From: Siphonodentalium dalli
Taxonomy: Eukaryota; Mollusca; Scaphopoda; Gadilida; Siphonodentaliidae
DNA: 64,000 nucleotides
Direction of reading: 5' to 3'
Assembly: GCA_032622095.1 (NCBI GenBank)
Contig: CP136061.1
Coordinates: 2,418,001 to 2,482,000, forward strand
This document shows positions 9,359-19,671 of this stretch, in pieces. The notes beneath the pieces are model-generated. The model saw only the letters and a list, made by a program, of their open reading frames with translations, was not told where the DNA came from and searched no databases. A program made the position numbers and the translations under genes. Positions within the stretch are counted from its first letter, which is position 1. The number at the start of each line of letters is the position of its first letter.

Positions 9359-9599
9359 TGATATACAAGAACTGACTTCATTATTCCACAATAGGTGAAC
9401 TATTTTCATTTTTCTAGTTGGAGTTATTCTCTGCCAATCATTTGTAACCGTAACCGCGAAAACACGTCGCATTTTTGAAACGACTTGCAAATGTAACTTT
9501 GTAACCCTTTTTAAATAATGGGTATCATTATTCTTCATAATCACATACCTACCACTATATTACTAATTTAACCAATCTTATATATGAAACTGGAAATAT

Positions 9600-9715
9600 G
9601 GAGCCCGGAGTTCTGCACGGCATATTAAGTGTACGGATTTCCTCCACCACTAAAACTGGCGTGATATAGCCTTAGTTGATAAAAGCGACATTAAACTTCA
9701 ATCAATCAATCGATC
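9600..9715 (+). repeat. SINE-like 3' end, molluscan type
   Basis: The stretch with CTGGCGTGATATAGCC, AAAAGCGACATTAAAC and a final (CAAT)n tail is the kind of 3' end I recall from tRNA-derived SINEs common in molluscs. No A or B box was found, so the copy appears 5' truncated. Confidence 0.45.
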
Positions 9716-9875
9716 AACTGAGGCTTAATTGTATAAATACAGGTAGCGCGAGAAATATTTACTTAGTTTTTTTTTCCTTTTTGAGAAACTGTCGTAATAA
9801 GGTATCGGTATTTGATGTGATGGCACATTTACTTTAATTGGTCAAGAAAATTTAGTTGTATATTCAAATTTGAAA

Positions 9876-10625
9876 AATGGGCATAGCTCCATCATAAAAG
9901 GTTGGACTGAACCAAAATTCGAATTTGACTTGTATTTCCATGTTATTAATCCACATACTCATTAATTTGATAGCTATCCATGTAATCATAACATCACAAT
10001 GTGTTATTATGCGCATAAAAAGTTTATAAGTGACAAAACTCTGCCAAAAATTGTCGGATCGAATCAAAGTTCAAATGTTGGATAGAATCCAAATCCAAAC
10101 TTGGTCGGAACTTTCTGATATGAAGGACAAATAATACCATATTTCATCAAATGCTGTCAAATACTATAATTCATGTTAACATCCGGACAACAAACTAATC
10201 GGCAAATTATAAGCCAAACAAGTGGCATAACTCCGTCAGTACTATTCAGAGCGAGCCATAATTAGAAACTGACCTCAGTGTATCAATGATCCACATATTA
10301 AATTTCAGTAATCGGATAATCATATTAAGTTGAGTTATCATCCGGACTACAAAATAGTCAGCAAATTCTAAGGCGAACATGGGCATAACTCCGCCAGAAA
10401 TCGTCGGACCGGATACAAATTTGAACTCGATCGTGACCCATACCAAGTTTCATTACATTATGTCGAATACTATTCAAGTTAACATCCCGAAAACAAAATA
10501 ATCGGCAATTTCCATGTCGAAAAAGGGGCATAACTCTGTCAAAATGGTCTGACCAAACCCAAATGCGAACCGAACGAACTGACGCCCGGTTCGAACAGGC
10601 AGACGGACGGACACCGTTCAATTCT
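9876..10625. repeat. Degenerate tandem of ~150-190 bp 'gggcataactc' units
   Basis: Related units begin near 9877, 10032, 10222, 10381 and 10527, each with a form of GGGCATAACTC followed by a GTCGGACC-like block and then an ATTTGAAC-like block. The last ends in CAGACGGACGG. I recall this repeat as frequent in bivalve and gastropod DNA. Minus-strand frames through it are not genes. Confidence 0.6.
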
Positions 10626-10683
10626 ATAGTCTCCCGAAATTATATTCCTGGCAACAATTTTAACAACCAGCATCAAATCCATT

Positions 10684-10966
10684 CAACACAGCCACTGACA
10701 CCATATTACATTTATTACATTCGTGTTTCAACGTATCAACACAGCCACTGACACCATATTACATTTATTACATTCGTGTTTCACTCGTATCAACACAGCC
10801 ACTGACACCATATTACATTTATTACATTCGTGTTTCAACGTATCAACACAGCCACTGACACCATATTACATTTATTACATTCGTGTTTCACTCGTATCAA
10901 CACAGCCACTGACACCATATTACATTTATTACATTCGTGTTTCACTCGTATCAACACGGGCCACAG
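10684..10966. repeat. Minisatellite, 53/54 bp units
   Basis: Units start at CAACACAGCC at 10684, 10737, 10791, 10844 and 10898, with a sixth partial at 10952. Spacing runs 53, 54, 53, 54, 54. The first four steps alternate GTTTCAACGTAT and GTTTCACTCGTAT joints, so the true unit is a 107 bp dimer. Copies are almost identical, so it is recent. Confidence 0.93.
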
Positions 10967-11030
10967 GGCTCTTCAACAACATCCAATAACACATACGAAC
11001 TTCTGTCCAACTGTCCAATACTTAACTAAC

Positions 11031-11330
11031 CTTGGCAGTCAACACCAGCATCCGACCCGTGAGAACAGTAAAATGTCCGCGAATGAGAGCAATTCCATAT
11101 TGCAGCCTCCTCCCCGGTACATGCGACGTAACTCATCCATATAGGCCCCGTACCGTATCCGTAGGTTGCTCCCATTCTGGAGATGCCTCCTCGAAATCCA
11201 AGCGTCTTGCACACGACATATGCATCAGAGTCATCCCACCCGTAATGACACACTGTTCCCCATTGACCGTTCATATAGACCTCAACTCGACCGGATGTTG
11301 TTATTGATCCACCAACTAGGCGAAAGTTTT
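11031..11330 (-). CDS. SRCR-domain exon (downstream of the two)
   Basis: One complete scavenger receptor cysteine-rich domain, an extracellular binding fold. Minus-strand acceptor TTGCAG precedes 11330 and donor GTTAGT follows 11031. The exon is 300 bp, phase 1 at both ends, so it can be duplicated without breaking the frame. Features of the fold: LVGG near the start, GRVEVY, WGTVC, GWDDSDA, VVCKTLGF, W-N-C and DAGVDC at the end. Six cysteines are seen, as in group-B domains lacking one of the four disulphides. Single-exon coding is typical of group B. It follows the exon at 18153-18449 in transcript order. Other exons of the gene are not in view. It could belong to a DMBT1-like or other multi-SRCR protein. 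Confidence 0.92.
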
Positions 11331-11397
11331 CTGCAACTGATAAAGCACATCAATTGGTCGATGTCACTCGATGTGTCGCAGTTACGACCTCATGTGC

Positions 11398-11735
11398 ACC
11401 GATGTGCACCATCACTCTCTGCTTAATATATTAAATGTAATGTTGATGCCCGGTGTATATCGATGTATAGAGTTACTGTCTGCATAATATATTAAATTCA
11501 ATGTTGATACTCGGTGTATATAGAAGTACATTCTTGCAGTACTGTCTGCATAATGTAATAAATGCAATGTTGATGCCCGGCGTATATCGATGTGCATCAT
11601 TGCAGTGCTGTATGCATACTATATTAAATTCAATGTCGGTGCCGGTGTATACCGTTGTGCAGGCTCACTGTCTGCATAATACAATAAATGCAATGTTATG
11701 ATTGTGCCTTGTGTATATTGTTGATGTATATTGAA
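11398..11735. repeat. Degenerate minisatellite, 61-67 bp units
   Basis: About five units with TCTGCATAAT, then a TTAAATTCAATG-like block, then CGGTGTATAT. Block starts near 11431, 11492, 11559, 11624 and 11685. Lies about 60 bp from the SRCR exon, inside the intron. Confidence 0.8.
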
Positions 11736-13053
11736 ATGGACTATCGATGAGTTATATTGGAACCATTCATTGGCCAAACGACTGATTCCGTAATGATGGA
11801 GTTTTCGTAATATAACCCCATGAGTAATGGTATACAATTATTTGGACAAGTCATTGAATGTTACCAAAGTGCAATTCCTTTATTCTTTAGTGTTTTCTGT
11901 AGCTATGTTATACTATATTTGGTGACAGATGTGCACTGTTGAGCTGTCAGCTCGAAAGCCATATTCGTGTTTGTAACGGACATTAGATAGTCTGCTTAAC
12001 GTACCGTCGCATCAGAACTAAACTGCTTTATCTACATTTTGGCGAAAATATTGGTATATTTCGTTTCGGTGAGGGATTTCCTGTCCGAAAATCACCAGAT
12101 ATCGGTCTACCAAATTTGAAAGCAGAGGTTGTGTAAATCTATTCATCTCAAATAACTTGATTAAAATAACACAGAAATAGCGTGATTTGGGATTTTTGCA
12201 GGTTTATATGATTGAAGAACACGAACAACACTTAAGAACAAAAACAGAACAGTTTACACAAATTGTTCTATCTCCAGTTCGTGATTGCACACAAGATATC
12301 ATATGTTTTGTTTCGAGACTCGTCATATAATAGTATTTTACACCAGCCATCATACCCGCTGTTTAACATCTTCCAAAACAGAATGAGAAGATGTGAACCG
12401 GGGGAACCAAACTTTAAACTCGATTTCCCACAAAAATGAAAATATGGTGAGAGAATACTTTAGTTCTGACGCGACGATAGCTTTCTATAATATTGCATGG
12501 AAATGTTGGCAATATGTCTATCGGTCGATAGTTATCGAAGTTGTGTTTGTCCACTGATTTATACATTGGAATGGCGCTGGCTATAGTATGTTCACCCTAA
12601 TTATGTGGTACTATTCCAGGTGCGAACGACCTGTTGATTATATGAGATTATGGAGTGGAAATATAGTGTATCATCTCTGTAACGAGGATAACTGAAACTG
12701 TATTTTGTATTCCATCGTGTTACAAGGGAAATTATTTCTCCTCGTGTGGTTGCTGTGATGAGTATACTATTTCCTTCATGTGAAAATATTAAGTTAAAGA
12801 GGTCATGGCTGTCGTAAAATTTGAGAATGAATTCATTCCGGAGAAATCGCTGATAACGTGATATGATGAGCTTATTTATTTGAGGGATTTGGCGGCTAAA
12901 ACTTCATAAGTAAACTCTAGAGAGTTTCAACCGGGAACATTGAACTTGTCAAGCATTCACATATGAGAAAACATACACAGGGAGTGAGCATGTAATATGC
13001 AACACTGAAAAGAAAACATCCAGTGATGTGGCACAATGAATTAGAACGTCAAA
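11736..13053. other. Intron sequence without recognised features
   Basis: AT-rich, many stops in all frames. No splice-flanked exon, repeat family or RNA gene recognised. Confidence 0.5.
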
Positions 13054-13059
13054 CTTATC
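13054..13059. repeat. Target site duplication, left copy
   Basis: CTTATC directly before the left inverted repeat; same six bases at 16850-16855. Confidence 0.8.
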
Positions 13060-13724
13060 AGTAGTAAGGGGGTCTCGTTACATCCACATTTAAAAATAGA
13101 TTTTTTGGGTCTAAAATTGTTTGTACTAAAATATTCCCAAAAAAAATTTCAAAACCCAAATTTTTTTTTCTCAAAATTTTCAAAAAAAAAATCTCGGTAT
13201 TACATTTTTTTTAATTATTTGAGTGTAATATCTTTTGTTATTTTTGTTCAACCAAATTTTAAATATTTTTCATGAAATAGCTTTATACCAATTATATGTG
13301 TATGGACAGGTCCGAGTCGCTGTAATTTTGGACATTGTGACCATCGGTATGAATGCATACATTCCAGTGTTTATCAATCAGACGCAGTCCATGCATCATA
13401 TAATTGTCATACCTGAAATAATTTGACACCATTACTCTTACATGAATAATAAAGAGCGTTTATTCTTTACTTCTCTATCGCGATGAAGTTATTGAGTATA
13501 TGACAGGTGTGTATTATCGCGAATTATTGGAAGTATTGAGATGTACTATGTTGAATCATGAGCGGACGAAGGGGGTAATGTGAAATTACAACCCCAGAAT
13601 GAACTGACATATTCGATGGAACAAATTTTCAAGTATGTACACGCCACATTGGGGGTAACAATGTCAAAAAGAGTCGCACCTTGGTTTACCAAATGACTTC
13701 TATTATATCCCGTTGACAGTTATA
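13060..13724 (+). repeat. Left terminal inverted repeat
   Basis: Pairs with 16141-16849. The arms agree nearly base for base apart from an A/T-rich zone near 13150-13210 and about 45 bp that are extra in the right arm. A 63-codon frame inside it is mirrored on the other side and is not taken as a gene. Confidence 0.93.
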
Positions 13725-14783
13725 CTACAACAAAGAACGCAACGACGAAATTGTCAATATTTGGTATTGTTCAATAACCCAATCGACAAGGGATTAATTT
13801 CAACATTATCAAGACAGATGTATCCTGAATGTCCTCAGCGTATGGTTCGAGAGTTTTCGGAAGCGACGAGTGAACCGTACGGTTACCTACTGGTGGATTT
13901 AAAAGCCGCAACACCGGACACATTACGTCGGCGACAGAATGTACTAAAAGAGGACACGAACCAACATATGGGTGAATGGAATGGCATGAAATATAATCTC
14001 CAAAAAGACAGAGAACACCCAGATGAACAGAATGGGATGAAAAAACATACAAAAGACACTGAGACCCAGGGTCAACAGAATGCGATGAAATACGATGACA
14101 GAGAACTCCCTGGTCAACAGAAGGGCATAGCATATAATTATATTGTGCCCCAGGGTCACCATAATGACTATACTAACGACATAAGGCCACCTGGTGAGCT
14201 CGATGAAATTAATAAGAACAACCGTCAAAACATAGACATTCGAGAAGACACGTCGTACCCTTGTAATGACTGCGGGCTTTTGTTCGAAGATCATTATGAT
14301 GTTCAGAGACACGTAAAAAACTGGTGTCAAGAAAATAAGTTAAAACGAAAATTAACTGAGGACACGGATGATAGTCAGAATAAGAAAATTAAATTTAAAT
14401 TGAATGAAGATGAATACTTCAAAAGTTTGTGTGCTGAGAGTAGAGATAAAACACATGAGGAATGGAGTGATAAAGTGGACACGTATAAGGAAAATGGTTC
14501 GAAAGAAACAGAAGCAAAAGAACAAGCTGACAAGGACCTTAAAAGTAAAGATATGAAGCACTTTATGAATGGTTATGCTTGGACAATAGTATCGTATCTG
14601 CAGCTGCGCAATGGGACTCTGCACAACAGAGTCATGGATAAAGTCGACAAATATATGAATAATGGTTATGGAGAATGTGATGCAGTAAAAATGTCAATAT
14701 TAAAGTACAAACCGATGCTAGAAAAATTCATGGACGAAATAAATGACACTTCTGACGAAAGTGATGACAATTCGGACGATTAA
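13713..14783 (+). CDS. Element ORF: conserved N-terminal module plus C2HC finger, ~356 aa
   Basis: Function unknown. Residue numbers count the TTG at 13713 as 1. Residues about 17-77 (QYLVLFNNPIDKG ... GYLLVDLKAATPD ... RRRQNVL) resemble a module I recall from uncharacterised proteins of invertebrate large DNA transposons; this is memory, not a search. Residues about 85-165 hold five or six degenerate 13-17 residue repeats with an EQNGMK/GQQNAMK core. A zinc finger C-x2-C-x12-H-x4-C follows near 183-205, then a basic KKIK stretch and an acidic C-terminus. There is no in-frame ATG upstream before the stop at 13656, and the first internal Met falls inside the conserved module, so a 5' exon or a start-destroying mutation is likely. 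The frame begins at the inner edge of the left inverted repeat. AATAAA lies 6 bp after the stop. Confidence 0.72.
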   Translation: MTVILQQRTQRRNCQYLVLFNNPIDKGLISTLSRQMYPECPQRMVREFSEATSEPYGYLLVDLKAATPDTLRRRQNVLKEDTNQHMGEWNGMKYNLQKDREHPDEQNGMKKHTKDTETQGQQNAMKYDDRELPGQQKGIAYNYIVPQGHHNDYTNDIRPPGELDEINKNNRQNIDIREDTSYPCNDCGLLFEDHYDVQRHVKNWCQENKLKRKLTEDTDDSQNKKIKFKLNEDEYFKSLCAESRDKTHEEWSDKVDTYKENGSKETEAKEQADKDLKSKDMKHFMNGYAWTIVSYLQLRNGTLHNRVMDKVDKYMNNGYGECDAVKMSILKYKPMLEKFMDEINDTSDESDDNSDD

Positions 14784-14788
14784 ATTTC

Positions 14789-14794
14789 AATAAA
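14789..14794 (+). terminator. Poly(A) signal of the element ORF
   Basis: AATAAA begins five bases past the stop codon, implying a very short 3' untranslated region. Confidence 0.55.
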
Positions 14795-14929
14795 CTTCAT
14801 CAACATGATATTCCCGTTTTCGTTATATATCTATAAGCGGGGAGAGAGTGAGTGGATTATTGGGAATTGTAGAGTGAGAAACGATACGTAATGATAAAAG
14901 GCGCATTAAGTGCCAGAAAATTTGAACTT

Positions 14930-15600
14930 TAAATATTGTTCTGTGTTCCTTTAATATTCAAAAACACCGGTGCGTTTATTGTTAACATTCATTCATAATG
15001 AGTGTATTGTGTTCGTTTAATATTCAAACACCGGTGCGTTTATTGTTAATATTCATTCATAATGAGTGTCTAGTGTTCCTTTAATGATGTCACAGCGTGT
15101 GTACATGCAAGACAGTATAACACTATGCCTATGTCTGTATCTGTTGTCACACCGTGAGTGGATTGTCCGCCTTTAATGATGTCATAGCGTGTTAGCATGC
15201 AAGACAGTATAACACTATGATTATGTCTGTAGCTGTTGTTGGTAAGATGTGAAATATAAATTTCAAGGTTCAATTCATTCGTGTAGTAATTTCGTATATG
15301 TTCAACGCTCTTCATTCGTGCGCTTGTATTGTTAACATTCATTCATTATGAGTGTCCCTTTAGAGTGTCTTGTGTTCCTTTAAGATTCAAACACCAATAT
15401 TACATCACGTCCCTTGTTTCGTGTCACTTTAACTCCTTGAGTGTATTGCCCCTTCTAATGATGTCATAGCATGGGTACATGTAATACAGTATAACACTAT
15501 GACTATGTCTGTATCTGTTGTTGGTAAGATGTGAAATATAAATTTCAGTTCATTCGTGTAGTAATTTCGTATATGTTCAACGCTCTTCATTCGTAAGAGT
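14930..15600. repeat. Interleaved direct repeats inside the element
   Basis: Two families alternate. One has TGTTCCTTTAATATTCAAA, CACCGGTGCGTTTATTGTTA and CATTCATAATGAGTGT (near 14941, 15008, and partly 15070 and 15330). The other has TTAATGATGTCA, ACAGTATAACACTATG and ATGTGAAATATAAATTTCA (near 15080, 15172 and 15456). They look like stepwise tandem duplications of about 66 and 280 bp. Confidence 0.8.
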
Positions 15601-16140
15601 TATTACCAACTGGAAGTTGTACTATTTTTGATAAACATCGGATTTGCTCATCAGACGATAAGCTGACAATATTTACGCATGGTCTAATTAGATTCATGCA
15701 TAAATGTAAGGTAATTTTTGTTATGGTCAAGTTTTTGTTAAGACCATGTTCTAACATAGATCGATAAATAAGTTAAAGGTCATTATATTCCACAGTCAAA
15801 TCTATTGGTGATCGAATTTGATAACTATTTTATTGGAACAACTAAGAGTATTATTTACGTGAGATCAATGAGTCCAATTATTATAAATAATACATTGCAG
15901 GCATCGGTGGATACCCGATTGCCACATTTAGTGATCACGTGATAAACTGATAAAATGTCCAAGTCACGTACTATATGTGTCTCATGACCTGTACGTATTA
16001 TGTATGCATATTTTTTTGGATAACTAATTATCGCGTTAATGTTAACAATGACACAGTTTATCAACCTTACGTGATAATAACCCGTTAAACAACTAATGTT
16101 GTTCAGACAAGATATCGATAATTGAACGAGTCGCACCACA
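15601..16140. other. Element interior, no recognised gene
   Basis: AT-rich. A 94-codon minus-strand frame (15855-16139) starts at the inner edge of the right inverted repeat, mirroring the position of the plus-strand ORF, but I recognise no domain in it. Confidence 0.4.
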
Positions 16141-16849
16141 TATAACTGTCAACGGGATATAATAGAAGTCATTTGGTAAACCAAGGTGCGACTCTTTTTG
16201 ACATTGTTACCCCCAATGTGGCGTGTACATACTTGAAAATTTGTTCCATCGAATATGTCAGTTCATTCTGGGGTTGTAATTTCACATTACCCTCTTCGTC
16301 CGCTCATGATTCAACATAGTACATCTCAATACTTCCAATAATTCGCGATAATACACACCTGTCATATACTCAATAACTTCATCGCGATAGAGAAGTAAAG
16401 AATAAACGCTCTTTATTATTCATGTAAGAGTAATGGTGTCAAATTATTTCAGGTATGACAATTATATGATGCATGGACTGCGTCTGATTGATAAACACTG
16501 GAATGTATGCATTCATACCGATGGTCGCAATGTCCAAAATTACAGCGACTCGGACCTGTCCATACACATATAATTGGTATAAAGCTATTTCATGAAAAAT
16601 ATTTAAAATTTGGTTGAACAAAAATAACAAAAGATATTACACTCAAATAATTAAAAAAAATTTAATACCGAGATTATCCGAAACCGAAAACTCATTATAA
16701 AATTTTTGAGATTAAAATATTTGTTTTGAAAATTTTGAGAAAAAAATTTTTGGGGTTTGAAATTATGTTTGGGAATATTTTAGTACACACAATTTTAGAC
16801 CCAAAAAATCTATTTTTAGATGTGGATGTAACGAGACCCCCTTACTACT
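16141..16849 (-). repeat. Right terminal inverted repeat
   Basis: Mirror of 13060-13724, with about 45 extra bases near 16675-16725. Confidence 0.93.
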
Positions 16850-16855
16850 CTTATC
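16850..16855. repeat. Target site duplication, right copy
   Basis: CTTATC directly after the right inverted repeat. Confidence 0.8.
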
Positions 16856-17777
16856 CCAGTCATAACTCATTTGTTTCACGGTCCAAAAGGGTCGAAAATA
16901 TATTTAAATATAACGAAATACTCATGTGCTTTGTAACGATCTAGAGAAGTGATAGGGAGTGATATTAACTTTTATTGTGTTTTTCACGAAAACGCTCTTT
17001 ACTGTTTACCACATCAAAACATCCAGAAACGCTCTTTATTGTCCGGTAAAATTGGAAGTTCCTCGAACAACAAGTAATATGACTACCGCCCAATAGTCAA
17101 CGAAACGGAGCAATTCTAGGTAACAACACTTGTGCCCAAACTCATTTGTAAATTTTGCAATGAAGTTAAAAAAAATTGACAATATGATAGACCGAACCAA
17201 GACAGATATTAATAAACAAGTGAATATCAGGAACATGTTCAACAAATAATTACCTTCACAATTAACAATGGCATTATGTATGTCGTATATGTATGGATAT
17301 ATCCATTTAGTATATTAGATCAGATAATACAGCATACATAGATTGGAGACATGCACCGAAGAAACTCTCTATCTCATTGTCCGGGGAGTGTTAATTAGGC
17401 ATCATGAATACGTGTGTATATGGCTACTGTTTGCCAGTTAATCAAGACGACATTGGCAGTTAGTTATCCCGCAAATTGTCGTTGTCCTAGTGAGTCTTAT
17501 AAGTATGTTATAACATGGTGATAATCGTTTTCTTGAAATCGCCTCTCGTCAAGGACTAGTGAATATTTCTCGTATACGATTCTCTATGATGTAATGTACA
17601 CATCAGTGTATTCCGAATATCATTTCTATTAATAAATGTAAGTTTGGTAGAAAACTTTTATTAACAGTTTAATTTGCATGTTGTTGCTCTTCTTCGCTAT
17701 GCTATGCTTTAATTGTCAAAGCTGCAGATTAATGCAGAACATGGATATATACATATATACAATGGGGTCACTTACAT
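16856..17777. other. Intron sequence without recognised features
   Basis: AT-rich non-coding sequence. A short phrase CGCTCTTTA-TTGT occurs twice near 16990-17040. Nothing else supported. Confidence 0.5.
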
Positions 17778-18056
17778 TATCATCATCATCATCATCATCA
17801 CCATCGACGTCCCCATCGTCATCATCGTCCTCGACATTGTCTCATCATCAGTTTCATCATCATCATCATCACCATCCTCATCATCCTCATCATCATAATC
17901 ATCATCATTGTCCATCATCATCATCATCATCATTATCGTCATTATCGTCATCGCCGTCGTCATCATCATCGTCATCAGCATCATCGTCGTCGCTAATCAT
18001 CTTCATCTTGGCATCTTAGTGATTGTCGTCCTGGCAACGTTTATAACGTCATCATC
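17778..18056. repeat. CAT/CGT trinucleotide microsatellite
   Basis: About 220 bp of imperfect (CAT)n, with CGT and CCT interruptions, then decaying copies. It gives Ser/His or Ile/Met/Asp runs in different frames and starts about 100 bp from the SRCR exon, in its downstream intron. Confidence 0.95.
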
Positions 18057-18152
18057 AATATCGTCGTAATTTGTTTTCTCATTTTGTAGATTAGGTACAC
18101 ATGATGTGTGTTCTTTTATACATAAGTATGATGTATACAATCATTAACTTAC

Positions 18153-18449
18153 CCGGACATTCCACCCCAGCATCCCGGGTGTGTTGACAGCTATTTGTTC
18201 CCCATCCGTTGTGAGTGCAATCCCACACTGAAGTCTCATTTCCAGCGCATGTGACTTCGTCCAGCCAGATTGGTCCCGTCCCTTGTCCATAGCTTCTGGC
18301 AATACCGCCTTGGAAACCAAGAGTCCTGCACACGATAGCTGCATCAGTATTATCCCATCCGTTGTTGCACACCGTTCCCCATTGATCGTTCCTATACACT
18401 TCAACTCGACCAGATGCTGTACTATTTCCACCAACTAACCGAATATCGC
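18153..18449 (-). CDS. SRCR-domain exon (upstream of the two)
   Basis: Codes a complete scavenger receptor cysteine-rich domain of 99 residues in one phase 1/phase 1 exon. The acceptor is CCATTTTAG before 18449 and the donor is a consensus GTAAGT after 18153. Recognisable parts: IRLVGG, GRVEVY, WGTVC, GWDNTDA, IVCRTLGF, GTGPIWLDEV, VWDC and DAGVEC. Six cysteines. It is clearly a sister of the domain at 11031-11330, sharing the phrases RVEVY, QWGTVC, TLGF, GTGPIW and DAGV. Together they are part of a tandem-SRCR gene on the minus strand. The region upstream (18450 to 64000) holds no further exon I can see, so this is either the first SRCR exon or the satellite lies in or near an intron. Confidence 0.93.
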
Positions 18450-19671
18450 CTAAAATGGAACACACATGAAGACGTTTAGTATCAAGCAAGTATGTGTATG
18501 TATATTTATTTTGTTGCTATTATTTTTGTAATGTGTTGGCCGTACACTCTCATATGTACACATATGTTGTAGATATTGCTAGACATCTACTTCTATTTAT
18601 AACACGCCAATCAGCCCTCGGCCAATTGAAGCAATCTAATGAGGTTCGGTGACCGACCTTTATTTACTGTAAAATCTTTTAGTCGTCGCCTGTTCTATCA
18701 AACGGTCTGTCGTGATCATAACAAAATTCTGTATTATATTCGCGGCGCAGAGCTTGATTGACCAATTATATGCATTCCCGAGCATTCAAACAAATAATTG
18801 GTTCAGCGAGGTGATCATTACTAACATGGGCTGTGATACCATGTTTTTCACAACAAGCAAATGGAGGGACCAAGCGAAATGGAAAACAGGAGCGAAACAT
18901 CATGCCAAAGAAGATATAAACGTTAATAAAATGAAATCAGAACAGTTTGTAATAGCAAATATACTATACTAAATCTTCAGATCGATGGGGTGGTATATTC
19001 GGTCGAATTGCATGGGCATTTGCTTTGTCGGGGAAATCTTGAAATTACTATCCTGAACAGTGGCAAATTCAGACCCCCACTCAACAACACAATAAAAAAT
19101 GCAACCAACGACAGACCGTTGTACAGCACAGGCAACAACTAACAGACATTCAGAATAAAAAGGTCGATAACCGTATCCCATTGGATAACTTGCGTCGGTC
19201 GAAAGTGCTGCTTTTGATATTATAAATCCGGCTTCGGATGTATATGTAATACATACATCCAATACGTAGAAATAATCACAATAGAAGAGAAGAGTAGTGG
19301 GATACTCTTTAATTGATCTAAGATCAACACACAAATACATATACATATAGTTCACTGAAATACTGAAGATGGAGAGCAAGGCGTCTGTCCGTGTGGATGT
19401 ATACCAATGTATTGGTCGAGGGCGGTAGAATAACTGTAAACACATACTCCATTATAAGATATTTGACAAAGCGTTGACATGTATGGGTGTAATATCGACT
19501 ATATGAAGTATCGATTGGTATTCACCGGACCAGGCTTGTAGGACTCACCATATATTTAATTGGCACGACAGACTCACTGATTGTAAATTTCACGGGCTGA
19601 TTGGGTGTCATAAATATGTTATAAGCACGGCGCCCGATTTATAAGTGAAATAAACACCACTCGCGCCCTCA
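18450..19671. other. No recognised feature
   Basis: Non-coding by eye. Open frames at 18712-18972 and 18969-19445 have no domain or splice context. A signal-peptide exon of the SRCR gene would be expected upstream but none was convincing. Confidence 0.45.

Larger units (their letters stand above)
1..9390 (+). mobile_element. Env-bearing Ty3/Gypsy LTR retroelement, 5' truncated by window
   Basis: The order pol, long spacer, env, polypurine tract, LTR identifies an endogenous retrovirus-like Gypsy element (errantivirus type). The 5' LTR, primer binding site, gag and protease lie left of base 1. The pol frame is open to its end, so the copy looks young, but env is split over two frames. The 3' end is fixed by an LTR whose ends mirror each other (TGTGGAGTAATG and CATTATTCCACA). 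The element runs on the plus strand, opposite to the SRCR exons downstream. Target duplication cannot be checked because the left flank is absent. Confidence 0.93.
8871..9390 (+). repeat. 3' LTR, 520 bp
   Basis: Starts TGTGGAGTAATG and ends CATTATTCCACA, which are inverted copies with one mismatch. It contains in order a U3 duplication, a TATA box with initiator, and a poly(A) signal, as an LTR should. U5 would be only about 15 nt if cleavage is 15-25 nt after AATAAA. The partner LTR is outside the window, so identity between LTRs cannot be used to date the insertion. Confidence 0.85.
13060..16849. mobile_element. Reduced Polinton/Maverick-like DNA element, 3.79 kb
   Basis: Ends are AGTAGTAAGGGGGTCTCG and its mirror. 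Long inverted repeats (665 and 709 bp), 5' AG / 3' CT termini and a 6 bp duplication (CTTATC on both sides) match Polintons, which are normally 15-20 kb and code polymerase B, integrase, protease, ATPase and capsid proteins. None of these is seen here. Only one clear ORF (13713-14783) and repeat-rich filler remain, so this is a non-autonomous derivative needing help from a full element. Other superfamilies with long inverted repeats are possible but fit the six-base duplication and AG ends less well. It sits in the intron between two SRCR exons. Confidence 0.72.

Noticed and set aside
9864-10621. Minus-strand ORFs of 66-87 codons with similar peptides
   Set aside because: They follow from the degenerate ~150 bp repeat; the similarity is that of the DNA units.
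10723-11144. Overlapping plus-strand ORFs of 88 and 104 codons
   Set aside because: They are translations of the 53/54 bp minisatellite.
11026-11274. Reading the SRCR ORF from its internal Met to the stop
   Set aside because: The domain starts upstream of that Met and splice sites at 11330 and 11031 give a clean phase 1/1 exon.
13235-13426. 63-codon ORF in the left inverted repeat, mirrored at 16439-16630
   Set aside because: It is present twice only because the inverted repeats are copies; no ATG-led frame with a domain, AT-rich composition.
17678-18019. 113-codon Ser/His-rich ORF
   Set aside because: It is the CAT-type microsatellite read in frame.
18712-19445. ORFs upstream of the SRCR exon as a leader exon
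   Set aside because: No signal peptide with a phase-1 donor could be placed.
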